From Rachicladosporium sp. CCFEE 5018 (Eukaryota > Ascomycota > Dothideomycetes > Cladosporiales > Cladosporiaceae): a stretch of DNA of 64,000 nt. Shown here one piece after another: positions 33,930 to 44,109 of this stretch (positions are counted from its first letter, which is position 1; every line of letters starts with the position of its first letter). The position numbers and the translations under genes were made by a program. The stretch covers positions 678,822 to 742,821 of the forward strand of contig KZ111148.1 of assembly GCA_002077045.2 (NCBI GenBank). The letters are read 5' to 3'. Below the pieces are notes generated by a model. The model searched no databases. It was not told the origin of the DNA and worked only from the letters and a program-made list of their open reading frames with translations.

Positions 33930-35278
33930 ATGGCAAACAGAGGCGAACACCAGCGCGGCTACCAGCGTGAGCCACAGCGCGCGGAGGCAGACCCGGCGGT
34001 GCTCGGCCAGGTCGGTAGCCGATTCGACAGTCCATGGAGCCATGGAGGACCGACATACATGGTGAGTCAACGGCGACTGGTACTCCAATGGACAGAGCCT
34101 GACTTACACCCGTTTAGTCCGCTCCGTTACTCAATGCTGCTCATCAGTACATCGGCCCGACATTCGTAGAGCAATCCCTCGAACAGATCGTAGACGGCTT
34201 TGATCACCACCCTGTGCCGCCTCTACGCTTCCGCAATGGTACCCCCGGATCACCGCCAAGGACGATTGACCCACAGCGGCTTCTTCGTCAGCGTCAAGTA
34301 CCTTCACTCCAGGGTCATGACATGGTCGGAGCACAGCACTCTCGCGCACTGCCTAATGCGTCCATTGCGACAGCTCAATCAACGCTGCAGGCGCGCGCTA
34401 GGGCCAGTAAGGCAGGACGTGCGCCGCAACAACAAAGGGGAGGCGCCGACTTTCAGACCGCAGCTTGGCCGAGCTACCCAGTAGATGCAAATGTGGCTGC
34501 AATTCGCGGCCAGTACCAGCAGACACAGAGCATCGACAGCACTGTAGCGACTGCCTCGGCCATCCTAGAGGGAGCAAGGACTGTGCGCTCATTTATATGT
34601 GACGTGTGCGGTCGGAAGTGCAAAGACCAGCAAGCCCTCAGGTCGGTCACCTCCATGCAGCATCTCTGGTCATAGCTGACGATGCACAGACACCATCTGT
34701 CCAATGTCCACGATCCTACAAAGAAGTATAAGTTCAAGTGCCCGAATTGTGAGATGAGGTTCCCATACCAGCACAGCCTGGGTCATCATGTCAATAGCAA
34801 GCATCGTGAGCGAGACGACAAGATCATGCATCCGTGCCCAGATTGTGGCAGAGAATTCCCCCGGCTCTATAATATGCAGCGCCACCATAGTCTGGCGCAT
34901 CCCGATTCTCTCAATAGTGTCCGGACTGCAAAACCCTCGGCAAAGACACCTCGCCGCCAGGGAACGTACATCCAGCAGCCCTTGGGCTTGGTCATTCCGA
35001 TGCGGATGCCATCCCCGCCTGCTACTGCCTTCAGTATGCGTCGTAACGAGGACTTGTACTCTCAAGTTGCTCGCCTAGGGTATCACGCCGGGTCGATGAC
35101 GCGCACTGCCTCGCAGGCTTCGGCCCCGTCAACTATCTGGAGTGATCCAGGAACGCCTTTCACTCGGCCTACTTTTGATACGACCCCTACGGAAGTCGAT
35201 GAGAGTTGGTTGGACCCGACGCTGCGTAGCAAGAGGGGTACGCCTAGCGCACGTAGCTCGATGCCATCTCAGTGGTAG
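33930..35278 (+). CDS. C2H2 zinc-finger protein C
   Basis: Exons 33930..34061, 34118..34641 and 34690..35278 (introns of 56 and 48 nt) give 414 aa from the ATG at 33930 (MANRGEHQRG). The N-terminal half is Gln/Arg/Ala-rich and probably disordered. Three C2H2 fingers follow: CDVCGRKCKDQQALRHH (across intron 2), CPNCEMRFPYQHSLGHHVNSKH and CPDCGREFPRLYNMQRHHSLAH. The tail is Ser/Thr/Pro-rich. The architecture resembles proteins A and B in this cluster (low-complexity N-terminus, finger triplet at a splice site), which suggests a locally expanded family. Whether it has a partner in the right-hand duplication is not known, because the window ends first. Confidence 0.82.
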
Positions 35279-36164
35279 TGCGGACGCTCTCAATGTTGAA
35301 GCCGGCTCGTTGGAGATGAGCGGTGTCGGGGAGGACACGATGAATTGCGACGATTGTAGATCATTGAACGAACCATCATGGATAACTTTGAAATCGACAG
35401 AGAATGAAACACTTGGATAGCTTGTCATGAAGGAGACTGTTTCGCCTTGAGTCGATCTTCCTATGACACCTCTCCCTGCCGTGACTGGTTAGGGCCTGGG
35501 CTGTGCGTTCCGACTGGTTGTCCAGTCGTAGAGCTACTGCTGTGCTCATGCCCTGCTGCCTCACCGCTTGCATGTCACATGATTGTTCTCGCCGTAGTCG
35601 GCGGGCACATCGAATACCAAGCCCTGGCGATTAGCATGCCTCACGTGATGTCCTACGACAGTAATACAGTATCGTAAGGGTGGGCAACCGCTCCGGGAGT
35701 TGGCCCGAAAAACAAGCTCTGGCGTCCACGTGCTGTTTCACACCCCACTTTGTGCAATACCGTGCAATGCCACCCCAATACGCCTCCACATCGGGTAGTA
35801 TCCATCATTGAGACGCAAAGTTTCCCACCTGGCGTCAAGGACTGCATCTCGTGAACCGTTGTTGCTGTCCTCGCGTAGCCTGCCTTTTCAGTCGATCAGC
35901 CCGATCTTCAACGGTGCTGCGCAGTCGTTCATATACTTGCTGTGGAGATCCTGAATCACCCGAGTGGAGGCACGAGGCTAGACTTGACTGCCAGGGGAGA
36001 GTTAAGTTGTATATGAGTGTGTAACGGCAGGCAGGTCCTTCGCCGTGATAGCACTTACTCCTCTGGTCGGTATGCATCAAGTACACTCTCCTTGTACAGA
36101 CCTTCCGGGCTCACTCTCGTTAGCCCACAACGGTTATACTTCGCCCTCTCTACGTCCATCGACC
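35279..36164. other. Intergenic, upstream of the GALT gene
   Basis: About 0.9 kb, no supported gene. Confidence 0.5.
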
Positions 36165-37489
36165 ATGCCCGAACCCATCCTTGATGACATCTCGCATCGA
36201 CGATTCAACCCTCTACGTGGTAGCTATGTGCTAGTCAGTCCACACCGGACAAAGCGGCCATGGCAAGGCCAGCAAGAGTCTTCGAATAAGATTGAACTGC
36301 CGGCATACGACGAGTCAGTAGGTGAAAGTCCAATATGAGTGGGCTTGCAGGGCGATCAGTTGATGGACGTAGTAGTGCTATCTCTGCCCGGGCAATAAGC
36401 GCGCACAAGGCGATGTGAATCCAACTTACGACAGCACATTTGTGTTCGTCAACGACTATTCGGCTGTGCGAGAAGAACAGGCAGAATATGAGCCGCCGAA
36501 GCAGGATGGATGTACGTTGACCTGGCGAGACATGCTGGAAATAAGCCACTGATCTAGGTTACTAGCTCTCGCCTCCCGACTGCTTCGAGCGGAAGCGACG
36601 ACTGGCAAATGCTATGTCATCACGTTCTCGCCCAAACACAACCTCACTCTCGCCGACATGCCTGCCTATGATATTCTTCCGGTGATAAATACATGGACGA
36701 AGATCTACACAGCCCATCTCGATCCACACTCGCCTCTAGCCAAGTCAGCGAAGCCCACCACTCTCCCGCCAGCATCATTGAATGGCCACCCTGTCCCTTC
36801 GCCGACACAACAGTACCGCTACATGCAGATCTTCGAGAACAAGGGCGGCGCAATGGGCTGTTCGAACCCTCACCCACACGGTCAAGTCTGGGCTACCACA
36901 AGTCTGCCCGAGGAGCCAGGTATCGAACTTGTGAAGCTTCGAGAATACAGGAGAGAGCAGGGCGGCTGCAATCTGCTGGAAGACTACGCCAAGCTCGAAA
37001 GCGAGAAGGGTGAGCGGACAGTCTTCGAGAATAGCAGCTTTTGGGCTGGGTGTCCGTGGTGGGCAACCTGGCCCTTTGAGATCATGGTCGTGGCGAAGAA
37101 GCATAAGCGGGCATTGGTGGATTTCGATGATCTGGAGAGGGAGGATCTCGCAGAGACGATCGCGGAGGTAACGAGGCGATATGACAATCTGTTTCAGACC
37201 TCATTCCCTTACAGTGAGTACTTTGTGACCCCAGCTCAGGTTCTGTGTCTTTCGCTAATCATATCATCCAGGCATGGGCATACATCAAGCTCCACTATCC
37301 GGAACAGCAGAGGAGATCGAAGCAAGCCATTTCCATCTGCACTTCTACCCGCCTTTACTGCGAAGTGCGACAGTGCGGAAGTTTCTGGTGGGGTATGAGA
37401 TGATGGCTGAGCCGCAGAGGGACATAACGCCGGAGCAGGCTGCGACGCGACTGAGAGATTGCGGCGGACCTCTGTACCGAACGCGCTGA
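36165..37489 (+). CDS. Galactose-1-phosphate uridylyltransferase (GALT)
   Basis: Second enzyme of the Leloir pathway: UDP-glucose plus galactose-1-P gives UDP-galactose plus glucose-1-P, in the cytosol. Four exons, 36165..36317, 36376..36511, 36566..37213 and 37272..37489, sum to 1155 nt (384 aa). Seen: RRFNPLRGSYVLVSPHRTKRPWQGQ, the zinc Cys pair CYLCPGN at the start of exon 2, TFSPKHNLTLADM, and the active-site NPHPHGQVWATT whose central His carries the uridylyl group. Next come WATWPFEIMVVAKKH and the C-terminal HFHLHFYPP. Three introns of 54-58 nt are all needed to keep these in frame. Intron 2 uses the second of two close AG acceptors, because the first would bring in a TAG. Confidence 0.95.
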
Positions 37490-38453
37490 ATGGGGAGGGA
37501 CGAGTGTTACAACGAGAGAAGCGAAATCATCATGGCAGTTTGTGCGCGCGCAGTATGCATACTCAGCTGCAAGGCACACATGAGAGAATCGATCAACGTG
37601 GCTAGCTTCACGGATGCGAACAACAATGTAGCATTCAGCATAGCAATGAGAAGCTGGAAACCGACAGCGATAGCTCGACCCACCATTACTATCTCTATGG
37701 AGTATATTTTATTCCATTGCCGCTCACGCTAGCTTTCGAACATCCCTACAGCGAATGAACGCAGTCGACAGCCGCCTTCCGCAGGCGCGCGCACGAGCCC
37801 ATGGTTCACGGCTTCAGTCCTCCCACTGCCATTACCTTCTCGCCACCCAGCACCACACGTAAAGTAGTTCAAAGTACCTTGAAAGCTGTCTCTCGAGTCC
37901 GCCGTGCTGCAAAGCGTGTCTTCAAAGGAACGGCTACGCCAGCGTACAGAATCGCCCTCGTCACTCGCGCCGAACTGACTCCGCGTTGTAACTGCTGAGC
38001 GATGCACTTTGGCGGCACAGCAGCGCTTACACACTCGGCATAAACCTGAACTTGTGCATGTCACTCTATACTTGCAGCATATTCATCTAGCTATATCTGC
38101 GGATCTGCGCGGCGTACTATTGCAGCAGTTGCACGGTGTTGGTGGCGCTTTTGGCTGCAGGTACGCGCTGATGTGCCGCACTACGCCAATGGCATCTGGG
38201 ATTGAAATGTAAGTGAGAGGCGAAGTACATGGCAAGCAGAGTATGAGGACATGGTCGCACAGCTAGACGGCAAGTAAAGCACGAAGTTCTTGCTGTTGTC
38301 TTTTCATCGCGGTGTTTTCAGGTGGCTTACTGTCCTTTCCGATCGTTCACCTTCAACATCTGCATAGCATATCGCGTTTGCTCTTTGTACACGGCTGGAC
38401 CTACTTAAATCGACGCCTCTGCCTAGCCTACTATCTCGCTGTCTCAGATCACG
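37490..38453. other. Intergenic
   Basis: Nearly 1 kb between the GALT stop and the small secreted protein. Only short ORFs, none with a motif. Confidence 0.5.
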
Positions 38454-38897
38454 ATGGCGCGATCACTGGCTATGATTCTCCTCTCGAGCCTGCTCCTCGC
38501 CCTCACCACACTAGCAATGCCGCTAGACTCTCAAAAAACTATCGTCCCGACGCACTCTGCACCCAAGCCACGAATCTTTCCTCTGTCTGTTGGCACGTTT
38601 GCAATCACGGGCCCGCCCATCATGGCACAGCTTCCGCCACACCCACATCATGTCGCCGAAGAAAAGAAAGCATCAGCGCAAACCTGGTACGGAGCACAGA
38701 AGGAGCGCGGCTGCGACCGCACGGCGTGCGCGAGTTGCAGATTTGCGTATCGGTGCGAGAAAGGAAGAGCGGATTGGTGAGTGCGTCTGAATGCTGGAAT
38801 GTAACGCAAGTGCTAATGGAACAATAGCTTACGGTGTGACGAAGCAGAGTGCTGCTCAGCGTGCGAGATGCCCGAGAGGGGCGCAGGGGAACTCTGA
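38454..38897 (+). CDS. Small secreted cysteine-rich protein (effector-like candidate)
   Basis: Exons 38454..38776 and 38828..38897 (51-nt intron, GTGAGT...AATAG, phase 2) give 130 aa. The N-terminus is a strong signal peptide (about residues 1-21, hydrophobic LAMILLSSLLLALTTLA). The mature part starts with a Pro/His-rich linker; all nine cysteines are packed into roughly the last 50 residues with spacing C-x4-C-x2-C-x6-C-x6-C-x2-C-x4-CC-x2-C. The fifth Cys is completed across the splice, which supports the intron. I know no family with this exact pattern. Small size, secretion and clustered Cys fit secreted effectors or antimicrobial-type proteins, but no activity can be inferred. A TATA-poor promoter lies upstream. 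The gene is tail-to-tail with the DUF1295 gene, 89 bp apart. Confidence 0.7.
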
Positions 38898-38986
38898 GCA
38901 GACCTGGAGATTGGGTGGAGGTTTTGAAAACAGCGATGGAGAGTAATGTTCCATTCTTGTACTGCGTTATAGCCAGTCTGTATCGA

Positions 38987-39879
38987 CTAATAGATGTATG
39001 GAATGAGCTTGTACGGCACCTTTCGTCGAACCTCGTCCCACTGTGCGCCATACTACACACTGCTGTCAGCTCCCAGTCTCTCGTCTCGCAAGCGGCTAGA
39101 CGACTTACTCGCTTCTCGCAATAAGCATCGAGACTCGGAATACCTCTCTGTGTGAAATCACCAGCCAGGAACGCGCCTTGCACAGCACCCCAGGCCCACC
39201 CTGCGGAGATCAGAGAGTAGCCCGTCCGCCAGAGTGTGTAACCGCCGTAGTTGACGTTCCTAGCCAGTCCGAAGAGCCCATCTGAGTAAGGCTTGCCCTT
39301 GTTCTTCGGATCGATCTTGAAGGCCTTGCGTTGGATCTCGCTGTACCACTCCCAGAACAGTCCGACAGCGTACAGCGGGATGCCGACAGCCAAAGTCGGT
39401 GGGACGAAAGAGAGCGATAGTGGTTTCGATGGCAGAGCTGATGGATCTTGCGAGAGTGATGAAAGAGAGAACAGCGTGTTCAAGCTGTTCAGAATGGTAT
39501 TGTAGGCCGCGACTCCTACGCTGAAGCCGGGTGGCATAACAGTGTCGCAGATCTCGAGTTTCCAGTAGATCTGCTTTGCTGCTGATCCAGTGGCTAGCAC
39601 CATGATGAGCGCATGATATGGACTGAGACCTGTGGCGGAGGAAAGCTGGCCCAAGACGCCTGTTGTGGGTAAAGGTGCCGATGCCGTTGGCGAGGACAAG
39701 CCAATGGTGTTCAGCCATCTCGAGCCAGCGCCCGAAGAGAGCAGCCAATACTGGAACGGCAAATCGATTGCACGAAGAGCCACGAATAAGATTGTGCCTG
39801 CTGCTGAAGGACCTTTCTTGCGGGAGTCCCAGAACCACTTTGGGGGATCATAGTTGCTCTTCGATGTGCTGGAAGCCAT
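38987..39879 (-). CDS. DUF1295 / steroid 5-alpha-reductase-like membrane protein
   Basis: Exons 39109..39879 and 38987..39052 (56-nt GTAAGT...TGTAG intron, phase 0) give 278 aa. About six hydrophobic segments are visible. The conserved C-terminal block of the DUF1295 family is present: GLFWEWYSEIQRKAFK, then the nucleotide-site region DGLFGLARNVNYGGYTLWRTGYSLISAGW, and the terminal YCEKRYGAQWDEVRRKVPYKLIPYIY completed by exon 2. These proteins resemble NADPH-dependent steroid or sterol double-bond reductases of the ER; the substrate here is unknown. Without the intron the frame runs on for more than 100 unrelated residues, so the spliced model is far better. The ATG at 39879 gives MASSTSKSNYDPPKWFWDS. 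Confidence 0.85.
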
Positions 39880-40346
39880 GTCTTGAGTAGTGCAACAAAG
39901 TCCCACAATGTTAACAACACAGGGCTAGAGACGCGAGTTGAAGGAAATATTGAAATGAGCTATGTCGAGCAGGATGTAGGAATCCAAGTGATGGAGGTCC
40001 GTTGAACAGTGGAGACGAGGAGCCGGAGGAACTGCTGCGAGGAATGCCGACTCGGCGAGCTGCACACTGGGACCACTTACCAGCATGTACCAGCACGACG
40101 TGCTCTTTGGAGACGAGCTGGTATCGGGCTGGTAGGAGGCGGAACAACAGCACTCTGGGTACATGTAGCACTGTGAAGTGATTCCAAAGGCTTTGCCTTC
40201 GGCCGCTGGTCTTGGCACCGACTTCACCTCTGTCGAAGCGGACGCGTCGTAGGTCAATTTACGCGTTCGGCCATTAATTGCGATCTTGCAGACGCAAGCC
40301 AAAATTTCCACGACAACACTGATCGAGTTCGCCGCAGCAGAATGGC
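39880..40346. other. Shared promoter region between divergent genes
   Basis: About 470 bp between the DUF1295 gene and the Rad51-type gene. No supported gene. Confidence 0.5.
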
Positions 40347-40941
40347 ATGGCAGCCGTCATCGACCTGGCCTCGACGCCAAACTCGACAGCCCTGAAGCTG
40401 CCCTCCTCTTCGCGTAGGTTATACTCAACATTCTTCTCCTTCGACGGCTCTCTAAACACCTTTTAGATCGGCTACCCAGCGTATCTGCTGCAGAGGCGTT
40501 CCAGGCGCTCTCGGACGCGAACAACGGACCATCCGTCATCCCGACCGGCATCCATGGTCTAGACGATGCACTCGGCGGCGGGATTGAGGTGGGTAAAGTG
40601 ACTGAATTGTGGGGACCGATTGGAGCCGGCAAGACTGCCATTGCGTAGGTCGAGTGTGCTCTATCGAGAAGTCACATAGCGGGCACTGATACGCCGGTTT
40701 GCAGTCTCGCCACTGCGACGCATGCCATGGAACCGAGCGGCACTGTAGTTTGGCTTGGTACGCATGACCCACTTCTGTACAGCAAGTCCTAAGTCTCACG
40801 ACACCAGACACATCGACACCTCTGGCTCCACGCCGTCTGCCCACTCCATCGCCGGGTAGCACGAATGCCGCCTTCATCACCATGCCAAGCCCCACACTCC
40901 CTCACCTCCTGGCCCTTCTTCTCCACCCTCCCTCAACTTTC
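40347..40941 (+). CDS. Rad51-paralogue-type RecA ATPase, 5' part, cut by gap
   Basis: Exons 40347..40413, 40467..40644, 40705..40757 and 40808..40941+ (three introns of 50-60 nt, phases consistent) give the first ~143 residues; the rest lies in the 100-N gap. Seen: LPSVSAAEAFQAL, the RecA-type substrate loop TGIHGLDDALGGGIEVGKVTEL, Walker A GPIGAGKTAIA, and VVWLDTSTPLAPRRL, a block common in Rad51 paralogues (Rad55/Rad57/XRCC3-like). Such proteins help load Rad51 in recombination repair. The family member cannot be assigned without the C-terminus. It runs toward the Mrp51 gene on the other strand; both lose their 3' ends in the same gap. Confidence 0.75.
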
Positions 40942-41041
40942 NNNNNNNNNNNNNNNNNNNNNNNNNNNNNNNNNNNNNNNNNNNNNNNNNNNNNNNNNNN
41001 NNNNNNNNNNNNNNNNNNNNNNNNNNNNNNNNNNNNNNNNN
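40942..41041. other. Assembly gap (100 Ns)
   Basis: Second conventional-size gap. I see no sequence shared between its two flanks. Confidence 0.99.
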
Positions 41042-42215
41042 TGGACAAAGCCTTATCGACCGTCGCGTGTAGGATCCTAACGACATCAATGTCCTCCGGG
41101 TTGACTTCGAGCGCCTGTCTTCGTGCTTCTCGGATTGTCCTCAAGGCTACGTCGGGCGCCTGTAATCGCCTTGCCTCCAGCACATATGCAGCTCTTGCCT
41201 GCTGGAGCGAAGCCACAGCGCTCTTTACAGCCTCGACTTCCTCATCACTCCCGGACTCATTCACTTCGGTCAGTCGTCTCGTCGCCACCTCAACCATCAG
41301 ATCGAACGATTTCCTTGTCTCCGCGAAAGCATGTCCCCTGGCCTCCTTCATCGCCCTCTCCGCCTCGGCAGGCGCCGTCCATCGCCTGGCCTCAGCCTCA
41401 AATTGCTCCTTCCGATCCTTCGCTCTCGCGACCAACTCCTCTCCCTTCACCCTCGCCTCTTCTGCCCCATCAACGGGTGCCTCTACGACCATCCTCCGCG
41501 CCTCCCTCTCAGCCTCCTCAACCACCAGTCCAGCCCTGACGACCGGACTCGCGCTCTCCAACGGACCGAACCACTTCCCCGCCTCCCTAGCCTCCCTCTT
41601 CAACCGCTCAAACTCCTTTTCCGCGAAGTGCTTCGTGAGAAATTCATCCCACTCCGCCTTCCTCCCAGCTATAGCCTTATTGACCCATTTTTGAAACTCG
41701 CCTTCTCTCATACCCGCAATCCAAGGACCTTGGTTCTTCCATCGTCTATCCGCTCCGTTTCTACTCCGTACGACGTCCGGGTCCGTAACATCAATGTCGT
41801 CATCGAAAACACTGCGCTTTCCCTCTGCACCCCCCGGCCCTTCGTTCTTGGCTACGAAGTTGACACCTAGCTCACCGAACTTGCGCACACTCCGTACTTC
41901 CCCTGCTGCACTCTCGAACTCGGTGATGTGATCTGGCGTGTCAACGCCGAGAACTTTGATCACCGCATCGCTGCGCTTGACGACTTTGTTGGGCAGGGGT
42001 CGTTTCAGTCCCCAATCTCCGCGATGATGTGAAGACGCGGGAGTTGCTATCGCCTGGTGCGTCGGATGTGGAAGGGTCGCGGTATCTGAAGCACGGTACT
42101 GGCCTGTGGAGGATGGGGTCTCGAGGGCAGGTGTTGGGAGCGGGCGGGGAAGCGAAAACAGGCGGGATGTGCGGAGGAGGAGGGAGGTAGGAGAGGAGCG
42201 GGACGAGAGAGACAT
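41042..42215 (-). CDS. Mitochondrial small-subunit ribosomal protein Mrp51 (bS1m), C-terminus in gap
   Basis: Single visible exon, about 391 residues from the ATG at 42215 to the gap. The N-terminus MSLSSRSSPTSLLLRTSRLF is basic and Ser-rich, as expected for a mitochondrial presequence. The Mrp51 signature follows: SDTATLPHPTHQAIATP, GDWGLKRPLP and VDTPDHITEFESAA. It acts in the mitochondrial 37S subunit and in translation of mitochondrial mRNAs. The later part (from about residue 190) is an unusually long Ala/Glu/Arg-rich helical stretch (EAEREARRMVVEAP, EEARVKGEELVARAKDRKEQ) that I do not associate with the standard family. The 3' end is missing. Confidence 0.8.
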
Positions 42216-42495
42216 TATTGAGTGAGTATATCAGAGGTAGGAGGAGGGAAGAGATGGGGGGGTTGTCTCAATGCAATAATCTCGGGAGTGGTGCGGGCGA
42301 GCTCACATGCTACCGTTGGCGATTCGTGATATTGCCCAAAATCAGACATCGCGAGCTCTTGACTGTTCATCATGCTGCACTGAATACAACGGGCAGACCA
42401 TTGAGAGCATGGGGGAAAATCTTGCATGAGTTGCGGACAGTATTTTGTACCACATATACGAATGATGTTGTCCAAATGCCAGCCCAGACGCCAGA

Positions 42496-44109
42496 TCATC
42501 GCCACACCCACCCTCCACCTCCTCCCCTCCGTTTCCTCTCCTCCCGTCTCGCCATACCCTCACTAACATACTCTCTACCCTCCATCGCAGCTCCATAGAA
42601 ACCTTCGGGTCTCCGTTCCTCCAGTCGCATGCTTCCAAACGCATCCTGTAGCCTATCACTCGCCGACGCCGCTCGGTCCAGTGGCTCCCGCGAGTGAGTG
42701 TATGCATCGCCATCTGCAGCAGCCGCACGTGCGTGCTCGCGACCTAGGACTTCGAGACCCCTTGCACGGATTGATGACGATGTCGGTCGTGGGTCTGAGT
42801 CTGCGCGAGGCGGTAGGATGGGCTGATGAAGCACGGTTTGTTGGCGAGGCCGAGGTGCGAGCTCCGGAAGCCGTCTGCGAGGTGATAGTGGTGATGTGGA
42901 AGACGACTGAAACGATGTCCTCGGCCGCGAGTCTCGAATCGGCGACACAGGTGCGTCAGTGACGCGATAAAGTCGTCGTGTCGTCGAGATAGGCATCGGT
43001 GGCTCCGACACCGAGTACCGTTGCTGCTCACGCTCACGCGATATGCGTCTCGCGGCCGCTGCATTCTTTTCGCGTTGCAGCTGTCTGAGCTCGAACTCGA
43101 TGTCCTCTTCGCGTTGACGGCCCTCAAGCGAAGCAGCAGCTTCTTTGCGATGTCGTTCCCGGCTTGCGGCATCGCGAGCTTCCTCAGCCGCGGCATTTGA
43201 AAGGCGCTGGCGTTCGCGTGCGGTGTACCGCGCTTGTTCGAGATCGGCCAGGTGTTGATCTTGCTGCGCCGACGATGAGATCCGAGCTTTGGCCTCACGA
43301 AGACGGGCGATGTCCGAGTCTACGCGCGCCTGGCTGGTCGATGACGTCGAACGAGATGTTTGGGCGCTCGACGATCTGCTATCTTTCGCTATAGGAATGT
43401 CGCGCGCGGAGTCGTGACGATCATCACGTAGGGTTCGCACTGTCGGCAGTCGACTCAGGCCTGGCGTCGATCCAGGGGATGACGATGATCGTCCGGTCGT
43501 GTCCACGGACAGACTTGGTCGCTTGCGTGCTGGTGTGCGCTCTTCGGTTCTGTAGTCACTGGCCGGTGCAGTCGAGCTTGTGAACGAAACGTTGTGAGAC
43601 CGGCGTCGCTCATTTTCAGAAGCGCGAGGCATCTCGAGCGACGGCGGGCGATCGTAGACCGCTGTGCCTTCGGGAGTGATCGCAGCCTCAGCTGACGGAG
43701 GCTGTGTCGATGGATGTGGTGTCGCACTCCGGCGAATGGACGACTTAGGTAGTGTCGGCCGCGTCGAGGGACGTACGATGGATGGCGAGGATGTTGCTTC
43801 AACCGAATTGCGACCACCTGTCGTGTTGCTGCGTCGAACAGTCTCCTTCAGGCTCGACTGTCGACTGAGGTCGTGGTAGCGTCGCTCGCTACCGTCCTTT
43901 GCTTGCGTGACGAGGAGTCCGTCCGACGATCCAGAAGAAGAGGCTGCAGTCGACGGCTTCGTCTCGATGATCTTCGCTGTCTGTGCCTTGCGTTGTTGGA
44001 CGTTTGAGCAGAGACGGCCCGGTGCAGCGTCGCGGCAACGACGAGTTGTCTCGTACGTACTTTGCTGGCCGTCAGAGTTGACGTAGGTCTTTTGCTCAAT
44101 GATGCACAT
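42496..44109 (-). CDS. Conserved, mostly disordered fungal protein
   Basis: A single exon of 537 aa from the ATG at 44109. The short folded-looking N-terminus MCIIEQKTYVNSDGQ... with Cys pairs (RRCRDAAPGRLC) is a type found at the start of many uncharacterised Pezizomycotina proteins. The rest is Ser/Arg/Pro-rich with a charged coiled-coil segment (about residues 260-360, ARERQRLSNAAAEEARD to REREQQRYS) and a Gly/Trp C-terminus (RGGGGGWVWR). Function unknown; it may be a scaffold or RNA-associated protein. Codon use looks normal and the long open frame is unlikely by chance, since the opposite strand has only short ORFs. Confidence 0.8.
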   Translation of the reverse strand: MCIIEQKTYVNSDGQQSTYETTRRCRDAAPGRLCSNVQQRKAQTAKIIETKPSTAASSSGSSDGLLVTQAKDGSERRYHDLSRQSSLKETVRRSNTTGGRNSVEATSSPSIVRPSTRPTLPKSSIRRSATPHPSTQPPSAEAAITPEGTAVYDRPPSLEMPRASENERRRSHNVSFTSSTAPASDYRTEERTPARKRPSLSVDTTGRSSSSPGSTPGLSRLPTVRTLRDDRHDSARDIPIAKDSRSSSAQTSRSTSSTSQARVDSDIARLREAKARISSSAQQDQHLADLEQARYTARERQRLSNAAAEEARDAASRERHRKEAAASLEGRQREEDIEFELRQLQREKNAAAARRISREREQQRYSVSEPPMPISTTRRLYRVTDAPVSPIRDSRPRTSFQSSSTSPLSPRRRLPELAPRPRQQTVLHQPILPPRADSDPRPTSSSIRARGLEVLGREHARAAAADGDAYTHSREPLDRAASASDRLQDAFGSMRLEERRPEGFYGAAMEGREYVSEGMARREERKRRGGGGGWVWR

